Source: Chlorocebus sabaeus (lineage: Eukaryota; Chordata; Mammalia; Primates; Cercopithecidae). Taken from it: a stretch of 64,000 nt of DNA. This document shows positions 46,913-58,808 of the stretch, piece by piece. Below the pieces are notes generated by a model. The model was not told the origin of the DNA. It made no database searches and saw nothing but the letters and a program-made list of their open reading frames with translations. The DNA lies in the NCBI RefSeq assembly GCF_047675955.1, contig NC_132910.1, forward strand, positions 114,125,143 through 114,189,142, written 5' to 3'. The position numbers were made by a program, and so were the translations under genes. Position 1 is the stretch's first letter. Each line of letters begins with the position of its first letter.

Positions 46913-49900
46913 ATGGCAGGATCAAGTTCACACATAACAATCTTAACCTTAAATGTAAATGGACTAAATGCTCCAATTAAAAGACACAGACTGGCAAACT
47001 GGATAAAGAGTCAAGACCCATCAGTCTGCTGTATTCAGGAGACCCATCTCACACGCAGAGACATACATAGGCTCAAAATAAAGGGATGGAGGAAGATTTA
47101 CCAAGCAAATGGAGAAAAAAAAAAAGCGGGGGTTGCAATACTAGCTCTGATAAAACAGACTTTAAACCATCAAAGATCAAAAGAGACAAAGAAGGCCATT
47201 ACATAATGGTAAAGGGATCAATTCAACAGGAAGAGCTAACTATCCTAAATATATATGCACCCAATACAGGAGCACCCAGATTCATAAAGCAAGTCCTTAG
47301 AGACTTACAAAGAGACTTAGACTCCCATACAATAATAATGGGAGACTTCAACACTCCACTGTCAACATTAGACAGATCAACGAGACAGAAAGTTAACAAG
47401 GATATCCAGGAATTGAACTCATCTCTGCAGCAAGCAGACCTAATAGACATCTATAGAACTCTCCACCCCAAATCAACAGAATATACATTCTTCTCAGCAC
47501 CACATCGTACTTACTCCAAAATTGACCACGTAATTGGAAGTAAAGCACTCCTCAGCAAATGTACAAGAACAGAAATTATAACAAACTGTCTCTCAGACCA
47601 CAGTGCAATCAAATTAGAACTCAGGACTAAGAAACTCAATCAAAACCGCTCAACTACATGGAAACTGAACAACCTGCTCCTGAATGACTACTGGGTACAT
47701 AACAAAATGAAGGCAGAAATAAAGATGTTCTTTGAAACCAATGAGAACAAAGATACAACATACCAGAATCTCTGGGACACATTTAAAGCAGTGTGTAGAG
47801 GGAAATTTATAGCACTAAATGCCCACAAGAGAAAGCAGGAAAGATCTAAAATTGACACTCTAACATCGCAATTAAAAGAACTAGAGAAGCAAGAGCAAAC
47901 ACATTCAAAAGCTAGCAGAAGGCAAGAAATAACTAAGATCAGAGCAGAACTGAAGGAGATAGAGACACAAAAAACCCTCCAAAAAATCAATGAATCCAGG
48001 AGTTGGTTTTTTGAAAAGATCAACAAAATTGACAGACCACTAGCAAGACTAATAAAGAAGAAAAGAGAGAAGAATCAAATCAACGCAATTAAAAATGATA
48101 AAGGGGATATCACCACCGACCCCAGAGAAATACAAACTACCATCAGAGAATACTATAAACACCTCTACGCAAATAAACTGGAAAATCTAGAAGAAATGGA
48201 TAATTTCCTGGACACTTACACTCTTCCAAGACTAAACCAGGAAGAAGTTGAATCCCTGAATAGACCAATAGTAGGCTCTGAAATTGAGGCAATAATTAAT
48301 AGCCTACCAACCAAAAAAAGTCCAGGACCAGATGGATTCACAGCTGAATTCTACCAGAGGTACAAGGAGGAGCTGGTACCATTCCTTCTGAAACTATTCC
48401 AATCAATAGAAAAAGAGGGAATCCTCCCTAACTCATTTTATGAGGCCAACATCATCCTGATACCAAAGCCTGGCAGAGACACAACAAAAAAAGAGAATTT
48501 TAGACCAATATCCCTGATGAACATCGATGCAAAAATCCTCAATAAAATACTGGCAAACCGGATTCAGCAGCACATCAAAAAGCTTATCCACCATGATCAA
48601 GTGGGCTTCATCCCTGGGATGCAAGGCTGGTTCAACATTTGCAAATCAATAAACATAATCCAGCATATAAACAGAACCAAAGACAAGAACCACATCATTA
48701 TCTCAATAGATGCAGAAAAGGCTTTTGACAAAATTCAACAGCCCTTCATGCTAAAAATGCTCAATAAATTTGGTATTGATGGAACGTATCTCAAAATAAT
48801 AAGAGCTATTTATGACAAACCCACAGCCAATATCATACTGAATGGGCAAAAACTGGAAAAATTCCCTTTGAAAACTGGCACAAGACAGGGATGCCCTCTC
48901 TCACCACTCCTATTCAACATAGTGTTGGAAGTTCTGGCTAGGGCAATCAGGCAAGAGAAAGAAATCAAGGGGATTCAGTTAGGAAAAGAAGAAGTCAAAT
49001 TGTCCCTGTTTGCAGACGACATGATTGTATATTTAGAAAACCCCATTGTCTCAGCCCAAAATCTCCTTAAGCTGATAAGCAACTTCAGCAAAGTCTCAGG
49101 ATACAAAATTAATGTGCAAAAATCACAAGCATTCTTATACACCAGTGACAGTCAAACAGAGAGCCAAATCAGGAATGAACTTCCATTCACAATTGCTTCA
49201 AAGAGAATAAAATACCTAGGAATCCAACTTACAAGGGATGTAAAGGACCTCTTCAAGGAGAACTACAAACCACTGCTCAGTGAAATAAAAGAGGACACAA
49301 ACAAATGGAAGAACATACCATGCTCATGGATAGGAAGAATCAATATCGTGAAAATGGCCATACTGCCCAAGGTAATTTATAGATTCAATGCCATCCCCAT
49401 CAAGCTACCAATGAGCTTCTTCACAGAATTGGAAAAAACTGCTTTAAAGTTCATATGGAACCAAAAAAGAGCCCGCATCTCCAAGACAATCCTAAGTCAA
49501 AAGAACAAAGCTGGAGGCATCACGCTACCTGACTTCAAACTATACTACAAGGCTACAGCAACCAAAACAGCATGGTACCGGTACCAAAACAGAGATATAG
49601 ACCAATGGAACAGAACAGAGTCCTCAGAAATAATACCACACATCTACAGCCATCTGATCTTTGACAAACCTGAGAGAAACAAGAAATGGGGAAAGGATTC
49701 CCTATTTAATAAATGGTGCTGGGAAAATTGGCTAGCCATAAGTAGAAAGCTGAAACTGGATCCTTTCCTTACTCCTTATACGAAAATTAATTCAAGATGG
49801 ATTAGAGACTTAAATGTTAGACCTAATACCATAAAAATCCTAGAGGAAAACCTAGGTAGTACCATTCAGGACATAGGCATGGGCAAAGACTTCATGTCTA

Positions 49901-50739
49901 AAACACCAAAAGCAACGGCAGCAAAAGCCAAAATTGACAAATGGGATCTCATTAAACTAAAGAGCTTCTGCACAGCAAAAGAAACTACCATCAGAGTGAA
50001 CAGGCAACCTACAGAATGGGAGAAAATTTTTGCAATCTACTCATCTGACAAAGGGCTAATATCCAGAACCTACAAAGAACTCAAACAAATTTACAAGAAA
50101 AAAACAAACAACCCCATCCAAAAGTGGGCAAAGGATATGAACAGACATTTCTCAAAAGAAGACATTCATACAGCCAACAGACACATGAAAAAATGCTCAT
50201 CATCACTGGCCATCAGAGAAATGCAAATCAAAACCACAATGAGATACCATCTCACACCAGTTAGAATGGTGATCATTCAAAAGTCAGGAAACAACAGGTG
50301 CTGGAGAGGATGTGGAGAAATAGGAACACTTTTACACTGTTGGTGGGATTGTAAACTACTTCAACCATTATGGAAAACAGTATGGCGATTCCTCAAGGAT
50401 CTAGAACTAGATGTACCATATGACCCAGCCATCCCATTACTAGGTATATACCCAAAGGATTATAAATTATGCTGCTATAAAGACACATGCACACGTATGT
50501 TTATTGCAGCACTATTCACAATAGCAAAGACTTGGAATCAACCCAAATGTCCATCAGTGACAGATTGGATTAAGAAAATGTGGCACATATACACCATGGA
50601 ATACTATGCAGCCATAAAAAAGGATGAGTTTGTGTCCTTTGTAGGGACATGGATGCAGCTGGAAACCATCATTCTCAGCAAACTATCACAAGAACAGAAA
50701 ACCAAACACCGCATGTTCTCACTCATAGGCGGGAACTGA
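46913..50739 (+). pseudogene. L1 ORF2 (endonuclease-reverse transcriptase), broken by one frameshift
   Basis: ORF2p nicks target DNA and reverse-transcribes L1 RNA. The first ATG (46913) opens a frame that ends at 47206. The downstream frame covers the rest to the stop at 50739. The switch lies near 47144, in GCAATACTAGCTCTGATAAA, where a single base is missing relative to other L1s; codon count otherwise fits 1275. The break is about codon 77, in the endonuclease domain, after NGLN and QETH. Downstream are the endonuclease motifs GDFNTPLS and SDHSAI, the RT core with FADD at 49009-49020 (residues 700-703) and the C-terminal Cys-rich segment (50292-50355, CWRGCG...HCWWDC). No in-frame stop is seen elsewhere. 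Confidence 0.93.
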
Positions 50740-50978
50740 ACAATGAGATCACTTGGACTCGGGAAAGGGAACACCACACACCGGGGCCTATCATGGAGAG
50801 GGGGGAGGGGGGAGGGATTGCATTGGGAGTTATACCTGATGTAAATGACGAGTTGATGGGTGCAGCACACCAACATGGCACAAGTATACATATGTAGCAA
50901 ACCTGCACGTTGTGCACATGTACCCTACAACTTGAAGTTTAATAATAATAAATAAATTTAAAAAAAAAAAAAAAAAAA
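50740..50978 (+). other. L1 3' UTR and A-tail
   Basis: Contains the conserved polypurine tract GGAGGGGGGAGGG-like (about 50799-50816), a quadruplex candidate, and ends in AATAATAATAAATAAATTTA plus an A-run. Very similar to the 3' end of the truncated L1 at 58989-59475. Confidence 0.9.
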
Positions 50979-51079
50979 GGACTGAGTCATATGGACTCCA
51001 AACATATCTAGCTTCAAATTCAATATAAACGGAATACTTTTGTGGTATCAGTAATAGATCTTTTTAAAAAGAGAAAGGG

Positions 51080-51380
51080 GGCTGGGCATGGTGGCTCACA
51101 CCTGTAATCCCAGCACTCTGTGAGGCCAAGGTGGGCAAATCACCTGAGGTCAGGAGTTCGAGACTAGCCTTGCCAACATGGTGAAACCCTGCCTCTACTA
51201 AAAATATAAAAATTAGCCGGGCGTGGTGGCACGTGCCTATAATCCCAGCTACTAGGGAGGCTGAGACAGGAGAATGGCTTGAACCCGGGAGGCAGAAGTT
51301 GCAGTGAGTAGGGATCGTGCCACTGCACTCTACCCTGGACGACAGAGCAAGACTCTGTCTAAAAAAAAAAACAAAAAAAG
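51080..51380 (+). mobile_element. AluS-type SINE
   Basis: Dimeric Alu between GAGAAAGGG copies (51071-51079 and about 51390-51398). The tail runs into a GA repeat. Located about 100 bases right of the L1. Confidence 0.92.
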
Positions 51381-51398
51381 AGAGAGAGAGAGAAAGGG

Positions 51399-53434
51399 TA
51401 ACATGATTAGTAGTGTATAATACCTTTATTTTGGTTTCCTTTGGTCCCTCTTCTTCATTCATTTATTTTGCTAATATTCTATGATGACTGCAATACTCCA
51501 TGAGAACAGTCACCTTGATTTTTGGCTAATTTCAGAGGCTCTAAAATTTCTCTGTTTATCTCTAATAGTAGAAAATATTCACAAGCCGTTCTTCTGTAGT
51601 TCAAAATATTGTTCATAATTTTCTGCTACAATGCTCAGATTAAGACCAAGAAGGCCAAAAACCTTGTGATTGACAATAATAGTCATTACCAGCCTGGACT
51701 AAGAAAGTACTGCGTTTTCAAAGCACAAGGACTAGCCCTTATATCAGCACAGAGGTACCACGACAGGGCTTCCCTAACAGTTTACATTGAAAAGAGAAAT
51801 AAATTATTTGCTTCTTGTTCTTTTTTAAAAAGTACTCTCAATGCTGTTTATAGTCATGAACTTTTTTCTCCAATTAATTTCTGCATGGTACCATGTGGAA
51901 ATCTGTTGATAGTATTCATAGCTAACAATACTTCCAAAACTCATTCGTTTCCATACTGAGTTTAGATACGCTTTACAGGAACTCTGTAGCTGAAAATCTG
52001 TGTTTGGGTTTGGACTTTATCAATTTTTGAAAAGAAAAGAGTATACGTAGCCATTTCATTAGCTGTTTCTTTCTGTAAGAAATACATAATATAAAGATGT
52101 ATTGAATTCTGCTGTTTTCTTAAAACCTTGACTTGGAGAATAGGTACTTTTCACAGAAAAAAGGAAAAATACATTTCTCCCTTCCTTTACTATTGTTTTC
52201 AGGTGATTTTCTCCAGCAATAAACTTTAAGGTTTCATAAAATAAATATTAAATCATACTAATTGCATTATTTTCATTATTTTTCTTTTGAGGCAAATGAA
52301 TTACCAATAGGGTTTTCAAAGTGCATTCCACAGATGAGTAATAAGTCTAACATTTCAATTAAGCATATTATGGTTGAAAATTAAGTATCTAGTTCAAAAG
52401 TTCAACAGAACATAGATAAATCAGTTGCCTACCATGAGACCTGTTGCTAAATGAGGATGTTTTTGTCAACTTGGAAAAAGAGAGCATCAACTATTACTCT
52501 ATTAGAGTTTTCTTGGTTTTCTTGAACCTTTCATCTCAAATTATTCTTGTGCTTTCACTCTTTTAAAAACAGTGCTGCTGGCTTTAGTTCACTTCTTTGG
52601 CTTCAAAGCTTCAAGGAAGGTTTTAAAGACAGAGGTCACATATCACCCTAGCAACCTGGTTGGAGAGAAGCGATGTTTCCTAAAATATTATAAAGCAAAT
52701 CAAGCATCTGGCTGATTTATTAGATAGAGCTAGCCACTTGTTCTTAACTGGTCATGTTGTCCTGGTGAAAAGTGAACAATGCCAGGTCTTAAAGGTGTTA
52801 AATGTGTTTCCTAAAAGCATTATGTGCAATGGCAAGATCAGCTCTTTATTCTCAAAAGAGTACATCAGCAAATAACTATTAAATTAATGTGAACTATTTT
52901 TTTGTGTGTGTGTGTAAGCAGTGTTTGGCAAAAATCAAGTAACTGGCAAAATACTCAAGCTGAATGTGAATTGGCACTGTTTCAGAATATGTAAAACATG
53001 TAACCTGGTAAAAAGTTGCAAATTGAATAATTATGTTGCAGTCTCAATATGGACACATACTTTCTTTTTCATTATTAAAGAAAACAAACAGTCACCTAAG
53101 GTGGCTACACACAGGCATACTCACTACTAATAAAGAAATACCATGTTTTCCTCTCTCCTGCCGTGTGTGGGTTTTCCTATCAGTGAGGGCTTCCAATCCT
53201 GGATTAATACTTTTCTCTTCATCTTTCTTCTGCCATTTCTAGATCAACACTGGAACCAAAAATTTTGCACACTTCTATACCAACTTACCAGAAAATTAGA
53301 AACACTAAGCACAGTTATTGAAAAGTAAGCATATTTCCCAATGTTGTATATTGTTCTTACTCCTATCTTTTTTTCTCTTTATTATAAAATTTCGGCTTGG
53401 TCCAAGAGAAAGAAGTAAATAAACAAAATTCCAA
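51399..53434. other. Noncoding DNA, nothing recognised
   Basis: Two kilobases of mostly unique AT-rich sequence. The largest open frame (116 codons, 51609-51959) has no recognisable family, and its context gives no sign of a gene. Confidence 0.45.
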
Positions 53435-53734
53435 GGCCAGGATCAGAGGCTCATACCTGTAATCCCAGCACTTTGGGAGGCCTAGGCGGGTAGATCACGA
53501 GGTCAGGACCAGCCTGACCAATATGGTGAAATCCTGTCTCTACTAAAAATACAAAAATTAGCTGGGCATGGTGGTGAGCACCTGTATTCCCAGCTGCTCG
53601 GGAGGCTGAAGCAGGAGAATCACTTGAACCCGGGAGATGAAGGTTGCAGTGAGCTGAGATCTCGCTACTGCACTCTAACGTGGATGACAGAGCAAGAGTC
53701 TGTCTCAAAAAAAAAAAAAAGAATAAAAGAAAAG
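53435..53734 (+). mobile_element. AluS-type SINE
   Basis: Dimeric Alu with a short deletion (GGTCAGGACCAGCCTG, the first-monomer GTTCGAG lost). Target duplications AAAATTCCAA at 53425-53434 and 53735-53744. Confidence 0.93.
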
Positions 53735-53744
53735 AAAATTCCAA

Positions 53745-55014
53745 ATAGATGACAGAGGGGTTTGGGGCTTGTGACAGCCATATTATTGCAAAGCTATCCG
53801 ACACCAGCTCTCTAGTAGCTCTCTGTGCAAATCACTCCAAAGTGATAATTGTCAAAATTTTCCCCCACTCTAAGGGAAGCATTTTGTTACAGCATAATCT
53901 CCACTCTATTCCAACAGCAACTCACTTTTGCCCAAAAGCTAAATGGACTCTTAACCACCATCTTATCTAAATAGCTTCATTACTGATAGAACATGTTAGA
54001 AAAGAGGACAATGAGAGACCCACAGAATTTAGCTTATTAATAGTAAAATTTAAGAACGAGTGCCCATGTCCTTGCTTTGTAACTAAATGCAGGTTCAGCC
54101 GCTCACTGCTTGAGAAGTCAAATAACAAGGACGAGATTCCATAGAAAGGAAGTGACTTTATTTGTCAAAGCTAGCAATGGGGAACTGGTTCAGACTCCTG
54201 CCTTAATGGAATTGCTTTAAACTTGGGATAGAAAGGAAGAGCTTAAAAAGGGAAGTATGGCGTGAGGGAGATGCAGAAGGGGGTGAGGCAGTACAAGTCT
54301 ACGTGACTGGTTCTGATGACGTATCTTGAGTTATTGCCCCATCCGCTGAATGGGCTGGTGCCATGGAGGGCACAGTCAGGTTGTAAATTAACCACAACCT
54401 TGAAGTGATCTCCTGATGGGGGAGAATTTCATAGGCACCTGGGTTGTTTTAAGATCTCCTCTCTGAAACTTTGAAGGAAACATATAGTTACATAAGCTAG
54501 GGATGTAAGGAGTGCCTGGTGCACAAGGAGCAAAGGTTATAATCACATTCCTGAGAGCTGAGGTGTGAGTATGTATGAAAAACAAGAAAAGGAGAAAAAG
54601 GAAAAAAACTATTTTTAAGAAAAAAGGGTACTTGGTTATATTTCTAGGTAATTACAATGTGATTGTTATGATGTTGCAGGTGAGAATGTTAGAAGAAAGA
54701 TTTTAACAAGAATTCAAGAACATAATAAAATTGTAAACAGCATATAGAGCCTATTTTCTCTGTAATCTGAAGACCAATGGCATGGTCTGTCGGACTAAGG
54801 CTCCAGTACTCATTTTCTGTCCCTACCCACCTCCCACAACTCAATTTTTTTTTTCTCCCATATGTTGGTGTTTTTTTCTGTGACTGATTCTACAAACCCA
54901 TAAAAATATTAAGTGATGGTTTAAATATTGTCTGATAACTCTCATGCACTTCTCAAAGGACTGTAATACCACAGCCTTGTAGTAGTATCATTTGGCACTA
55001 TGTTTCAACAGACT
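53745..55014. other. Noncoding DNA, possible unassigned LTR
   Basis: No gene. The stretch about 54110-54600 has the feel of an antisense LTR (GTGACTTTATTTGTCAAAGC near its left side), but I cannot name or bound it. Confidence 0.35.
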
Positions 55015-55315
55015 TTAAAAAATTCATTCTCTTTGACCTAGAAATTTTACTTCAAGGAATTTTCTAGTAGGGAAACAATCAGGAATGTGCACAAAATCAG
55101 CTATAGGATATCAGCTGTACATAATTTTAAAAGTGTAAATGATCAAAATGTCCATCAATAAGAGACTGCTAAAATTAACTCTGATATATTAATACAGTGA
55201 AATAATATGCAGACAACAAAAATATATTGTAACAATATAAGGTTATCTCATATTATTGCATGAACAAAACGAATCATAGAAAAAATACAAAGTAAAATTT
55301 TTTAGAAATAATTTT
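55015..55315 (+). mobile_element. L1M LINE 3' fragment
   Basis: TTTGACCTAGAAATTTTACT, GGAAACAATCAGGAATGTGC, AAATGTCCATCAATAAGAG and AATATGCAGACAACAAAAAT follow the 3' end of old L1M ORF2. Confidence 0.7.
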
Positions 55316-55324
55316 TAAAAATCT

Positions 55325-55778
55325 GCTCTCCCTGCCATCTTGGAACCTGTGGCAGTCTACTGGAAATAGGACTTTTAAAACATTTCTGGAAAGCTATAGT
55401 CCAATGCCAAGGCCAGTTTTCTTGACCATAAATACGGGTTCCAAAACCAAAGGGAGAACACAGCTCTTCTTAAAACCGCAGGTGGTTGTGCCTGAGATGA
55501 AACTGAATTCTACTTGGGCAAGAGATGTGCTTATGTATACAGAGCGAATCACAACACAGTGACGTCGGTGGTAAACCAAACAAAGCAAAAGTAATCTGGG
55601 AAAAGGGAACTTGTGTCCATGGAAAGAGTGGCATGATTTGTGCCAAATTCTGAAGCAATCTGCCTATTAAGGGCACTGGATACAGAATCCATGTGAAGCT
55701 GTACCCCTAAAGGTTTTAAACTGGTGAAAAGTAAATCAAAATCCATAAAGGGAGGATTTGTGCCCTGGTATTTTTGTT
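55325..55778 (+). pseudogene. RPL35A: Processed pseudogene of ribosomal protein L35a
   Basis: An intronless copy of the RPL35A mRNA, the large-subunit protein eL33. The 5' leader (CTGCCATCTTGG, 55332), the body and the 3' UTR (GGATTTGTGCCCTGG near 55755) are collinear with the human mRNA as I know it. Recognisable pieces in the reading frame are NQREHTALLK, DETEFYLGKRCAYVY, the NTVT segment and HGKSGM. The start codon is lost (ACATTTCTGG at about 55381), frameshifts occur, for example around 55410-55420 and 55580-55600, and a stop replaces the codon after AKF (about 55651). No A-tail remains. Three - strand open frames at 55394-55746 are its shadow. Confidence 0.88.
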
Positions 55779-56507
55779 AGGTGGCTTTTAAAAAGTATTG
55801 CCTTGAATTGGGTTGTTGTATGCTTAAAATGGTGAAGATTATTCAGCATTTTCAGAGTATAAGGAAGTCAGAGCTATATGAACTATGTGAATGATGAGTC
55901 AGGGGTGATTACAGAGATTTAGACGATAACGAGGGTTTTAATGTACCTTAGTATAAGGCCTTATTGCATGGATTGCGGGGGATAAGTAAGCTTTGGGGAA
56001 AGTGCAAAGGGGACCATCTTCCTCATTATAATGAGAGTTAGTGAAAGAAGCTTAAAATTGTCTCTTAAATTACCTTGTAAGAGTATGTACTTGTTCAATA
56101 TAGTTTGATTGGGAAACTGAAAAGCAAAAATGGAAATTAGAACTAATTTAAATGAAGATTATGTTGATGGTTTTTGGCAGCTCATTTGGATAGGCTAGGG
56201 CAAGATATCCCTGGAATTTGTGACTGGACAAAGCATTCCAGTATATAACATTTGACTTGGAATAAGTAATGCATAAACTGAAATATCAAAATAAAACCAT
56301 ATAATTTTATCTCAAAAAATGTACGCACATATATACAAATCAAAGCAGCAATAACTAGAAGAATACACATTCAAAGGCCAATAGCAAGCAAAGATTTGGT
56401 GAGATTATGGTTGAGATAGATAGCTAGATACGTCATATGCTGTTGTTTAATTTTCCTGACTGAAAAAGCGTTACTTAAGTAATCCCATAGGACATTCAGT
56501 TGCTTGA
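55779..56507. other. Noncoding DNA, nothing recognised
   Basis: AT-rich sequence between the pseudogene and an AluJ. No gene seen. Confidence 0.45.
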
Positions 56508-56793
56508 GGTTTTATGAGATGGGGTCTCACTTTGTCACCCAGGCTGGAGTGCAGTAGTACGATCTTGGCTTACTGCAACCTCCACCTTCCAGGCTCCAGT
56601 GATCCTCCAACCTCAGCCTCCCAGCCCTAGCTGGGACCACAGGCACATGCCACCATGTCTGGCTAATTTTTCTGTAGAGATGGGGTTTTGCCATGTTGGC
56701 CAGGTTGGTCTCTAACTCCTGAGCTCAAGAGATCCATCTGCCTCAGCTTCCCAAAGTGCTGAGAGTACAGGTGTGAGACATTGTACCCGACCA
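56508..56793 (-). mobile_element. AluJ-type SINE, reverse orientation
   Basis: GAGATGGGGTCTCACTTTGT to GAGACATTGTACCCGACC, with the J-type TTTTTCTGTAGAGATGGGG linker. Diverged, no clear target duplication. Confidence 0.9.
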
Positions 56794-57284
56794 CTAACTT
56801 GCTGTTTTTAAATTAGCTAATAAACATAAGTTATACCTCTTGTAGGTATTTACATTTGAAAAGTTTTATCACCAACACATTACTAGTCCTTGACTAAAAA
56901 AGAAAGCAATTATCGAAAGAGATCAAATTCCATCCTGTTCACCCTTTGCCTCAGGAAATAAAAAATGAGAAATTTGACCTACCAGACTAGTTCAGAAAAG
57001 TTGTCAAATCTTGTTATGGGACATGTAGATGAAATATACTGTATGCTAAGCTAAGGATAAGATTTGTTCCATCCTTGTCAATATACTAGTGTCAGAAAAT
57101 GTAGTTACCTATCTTTTTATTTACTTATGTTCAGGCTAAGATAGTTATATTTGAAGAGAGAGGGGAACAAAAGGCTCAAATAGAGAGAGAAAAAAAAAGA
57201 AAGCTCAAACCTGGGTAATCAAACTTTGTCTATTCCTAAGAGGCAAATGCAGAATGCCAGGGAAACAAATTATAGAAATATAGG
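56794..57284. other. Noncoding DNA with one copy of an unnamed repeat
   Basis: Contains copy 1 (about 56967-57095) of a sequence that recurs at about 60028-60155. Also an AGAGAGA/AAAA run at 57182-57202. Confidence 0.5.
56967..57095 (+). repeat. Unnamed interspersed repeat, copy 1
   Basis: Shares GTTGTCAAATC, then a TTATGGGACATGTAGATG-like string, AAGGATAAGATTTGTTCCAT and CCTTGTCAATATAC with copy 2 in the same order and orientation. I do not recognise the family. Confidence 0.55.
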
Positions 57285-58145
57285 AAGTGATACCACTAAA
57301 CACTATTAGAATGACGAAAATCTAGAACACTGACAACAGCAAATGTTGGCAAGGATATGGAGTAACAGGAACACTTGTTCACTGTTGGTGAGAACACGAA
57401 ATGATACAGCAACTTTGAAAGACATTTTGACATTTTCCTACAAAACTAAACATATTATTATTATATGATTCAGCAATTGTACTCCTTAGTATTTATTCAA
57501 ATTAGTCGAAAACTTATGGCACATAAAGACCTGCATACTGATGTACCTAGATGTCCTTCAGTAGGTGAATGCATAAATAAATTGTGGTGTATTCAGACAA
57601 TAAATCATTATTTGGCACTAAAAAGATATACGTTATCATCATGAAAAAACTTGGGGGAACCTTAAATGCATATGACTAAGTAAAAGAAAGCAATCTGAAA
57701 GGGCTACATACTATATTAATCCAACCATATGACACTGGAAAAGGCGTGGAGACAGTGAAAATACGGTGACAGAAAAAAGATAAGTGGTTGCCAAGGGTTA
57801 GAGAGGAGGGAGGGAGGGATGAACAGGTGGAGCACAGAGGATTTTTAGGGAAGTGAAACTATTCTATATGATGTTATAACAATGAACACATATCATTATA
57901 CATTTGTCAACACACATTGAATGTATAACACCAAGAATAAACCTCGATATGAACCACGGACTTTGGGTGATAATGATGTCTTAAATGTAGTCTTGTGATT
58001 GTAACAATGTACCACTGTGGTATGGGATTTTGATAGCCAAGAAACTGTGTATATGTGAGTAAAAGGAGTACATAAGGAATTGCTGTACCTTCCATTCAAT
58101 TTCACTGTCAGTCTAAAACTGTTCTGAAAAAAATCTATTGTATTT
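57285..58145 (+). mobile_element. L1MA/MB-type LINE 3' end
   Basis: GGAACACTTGTTCACTGTTG, AGATGTCCTTCAGTAGGTGA, AAGTGGTTGCCAAGGGTTAG, GGACTTTGGGTGATAATGAT and TGTACCTTCCATTCAATTTC are the terminal ORF2 and 3' UTR of an old L1M. Many indels. Confidence 0.85.
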
Positions 58146-58808
58146 TAAAAATACGTATATATAAGGAATATTTTACAATGTTGACAGCACGATTTTAATT
58201 CTTCAAGTATAAAATAAACAACATAATAAAAAAGAGAAAAGAGATGAGAAAAAATTGAGTTGGAATTTTTCTCCTAAGGATAGATGGTTTCATAACTGAT
58301 TGTTATCAAATATTTATTTGTTCTCCGAGGCCATGCGTATGTTTGTCTTTGGTGGATTTTATGTTGCCAGATTGCTTCTTACTCATTGACTCATCTTCTT
58401 TCATGTTCTTTTGTAGTTTTCCATGTATTCATGCTGCTTTTAGCTTGGTTTGTCTGATTTCTATGTACTTTCATTACCGCTATTCTTCAATATAAAACAA
58501 ATGGTAAACACAAACTCTGAGACCTGAAGACTTGGGGCATGTGGCTTCCTGGAATAAATGTCTCATTATAAAGCGCTCATAAAAAATCTTCCGTCCAAAA
58601 TCAACTATAGCTTTAGGTTTTCCAGCACATAGAAAAATACAGAAAACCAACATTACACTCAAAGTAAAAACGACAGTAGTAGTAGTTCCAGCATAAAAAT
58701 ATTTGCTGATGCCTACAGTATTTGTCTCAATGGCAAGTTCGATTCATTTAACAGGTTATTTTTTTTTTAGAAAGCACTAACATGTCAGCTAAACAGAGAC
58801 TATGATAG
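58146..58808. other. Noncoding DNA, nothing recognised
   Basis: No gene or repeat recognised between the L1M and the ERV1-type LTR. Confidence 0.45.

Larger units (their letters stand above)
44803..50978 (+). mobile_element. Full-length young L1 retrotransposon (L1PA/Old World monkey lineage)
   Basis: About 6.18 kb with all L1 parts: 5' UTR (44803-45832, starting GGCGGAGCAAGATGGCCG after a G run), ORF1 (45833-46849), a 63-base spacer, ORF2 (46913-50739, one frameshift), a 3' UTR with a G-rich tract (50799-50816) and an A-tail to 50978. The short flanking match ACTGAGTC at 44787-44794 and 50981-50988 is the likely target duplication. Nine bases (GGCATTGTT) lie between the left copy and the element. 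It would be mobile-competent apart from the ORF2 break, and it could have been transcribed from its internal promoter. Confidence 0.96.

Noticed and set aside
55394..55746. Three overlapping - strand open frames (64-68 codons)
   Set aside because: They are antisense to the RPL35A pseudogene.
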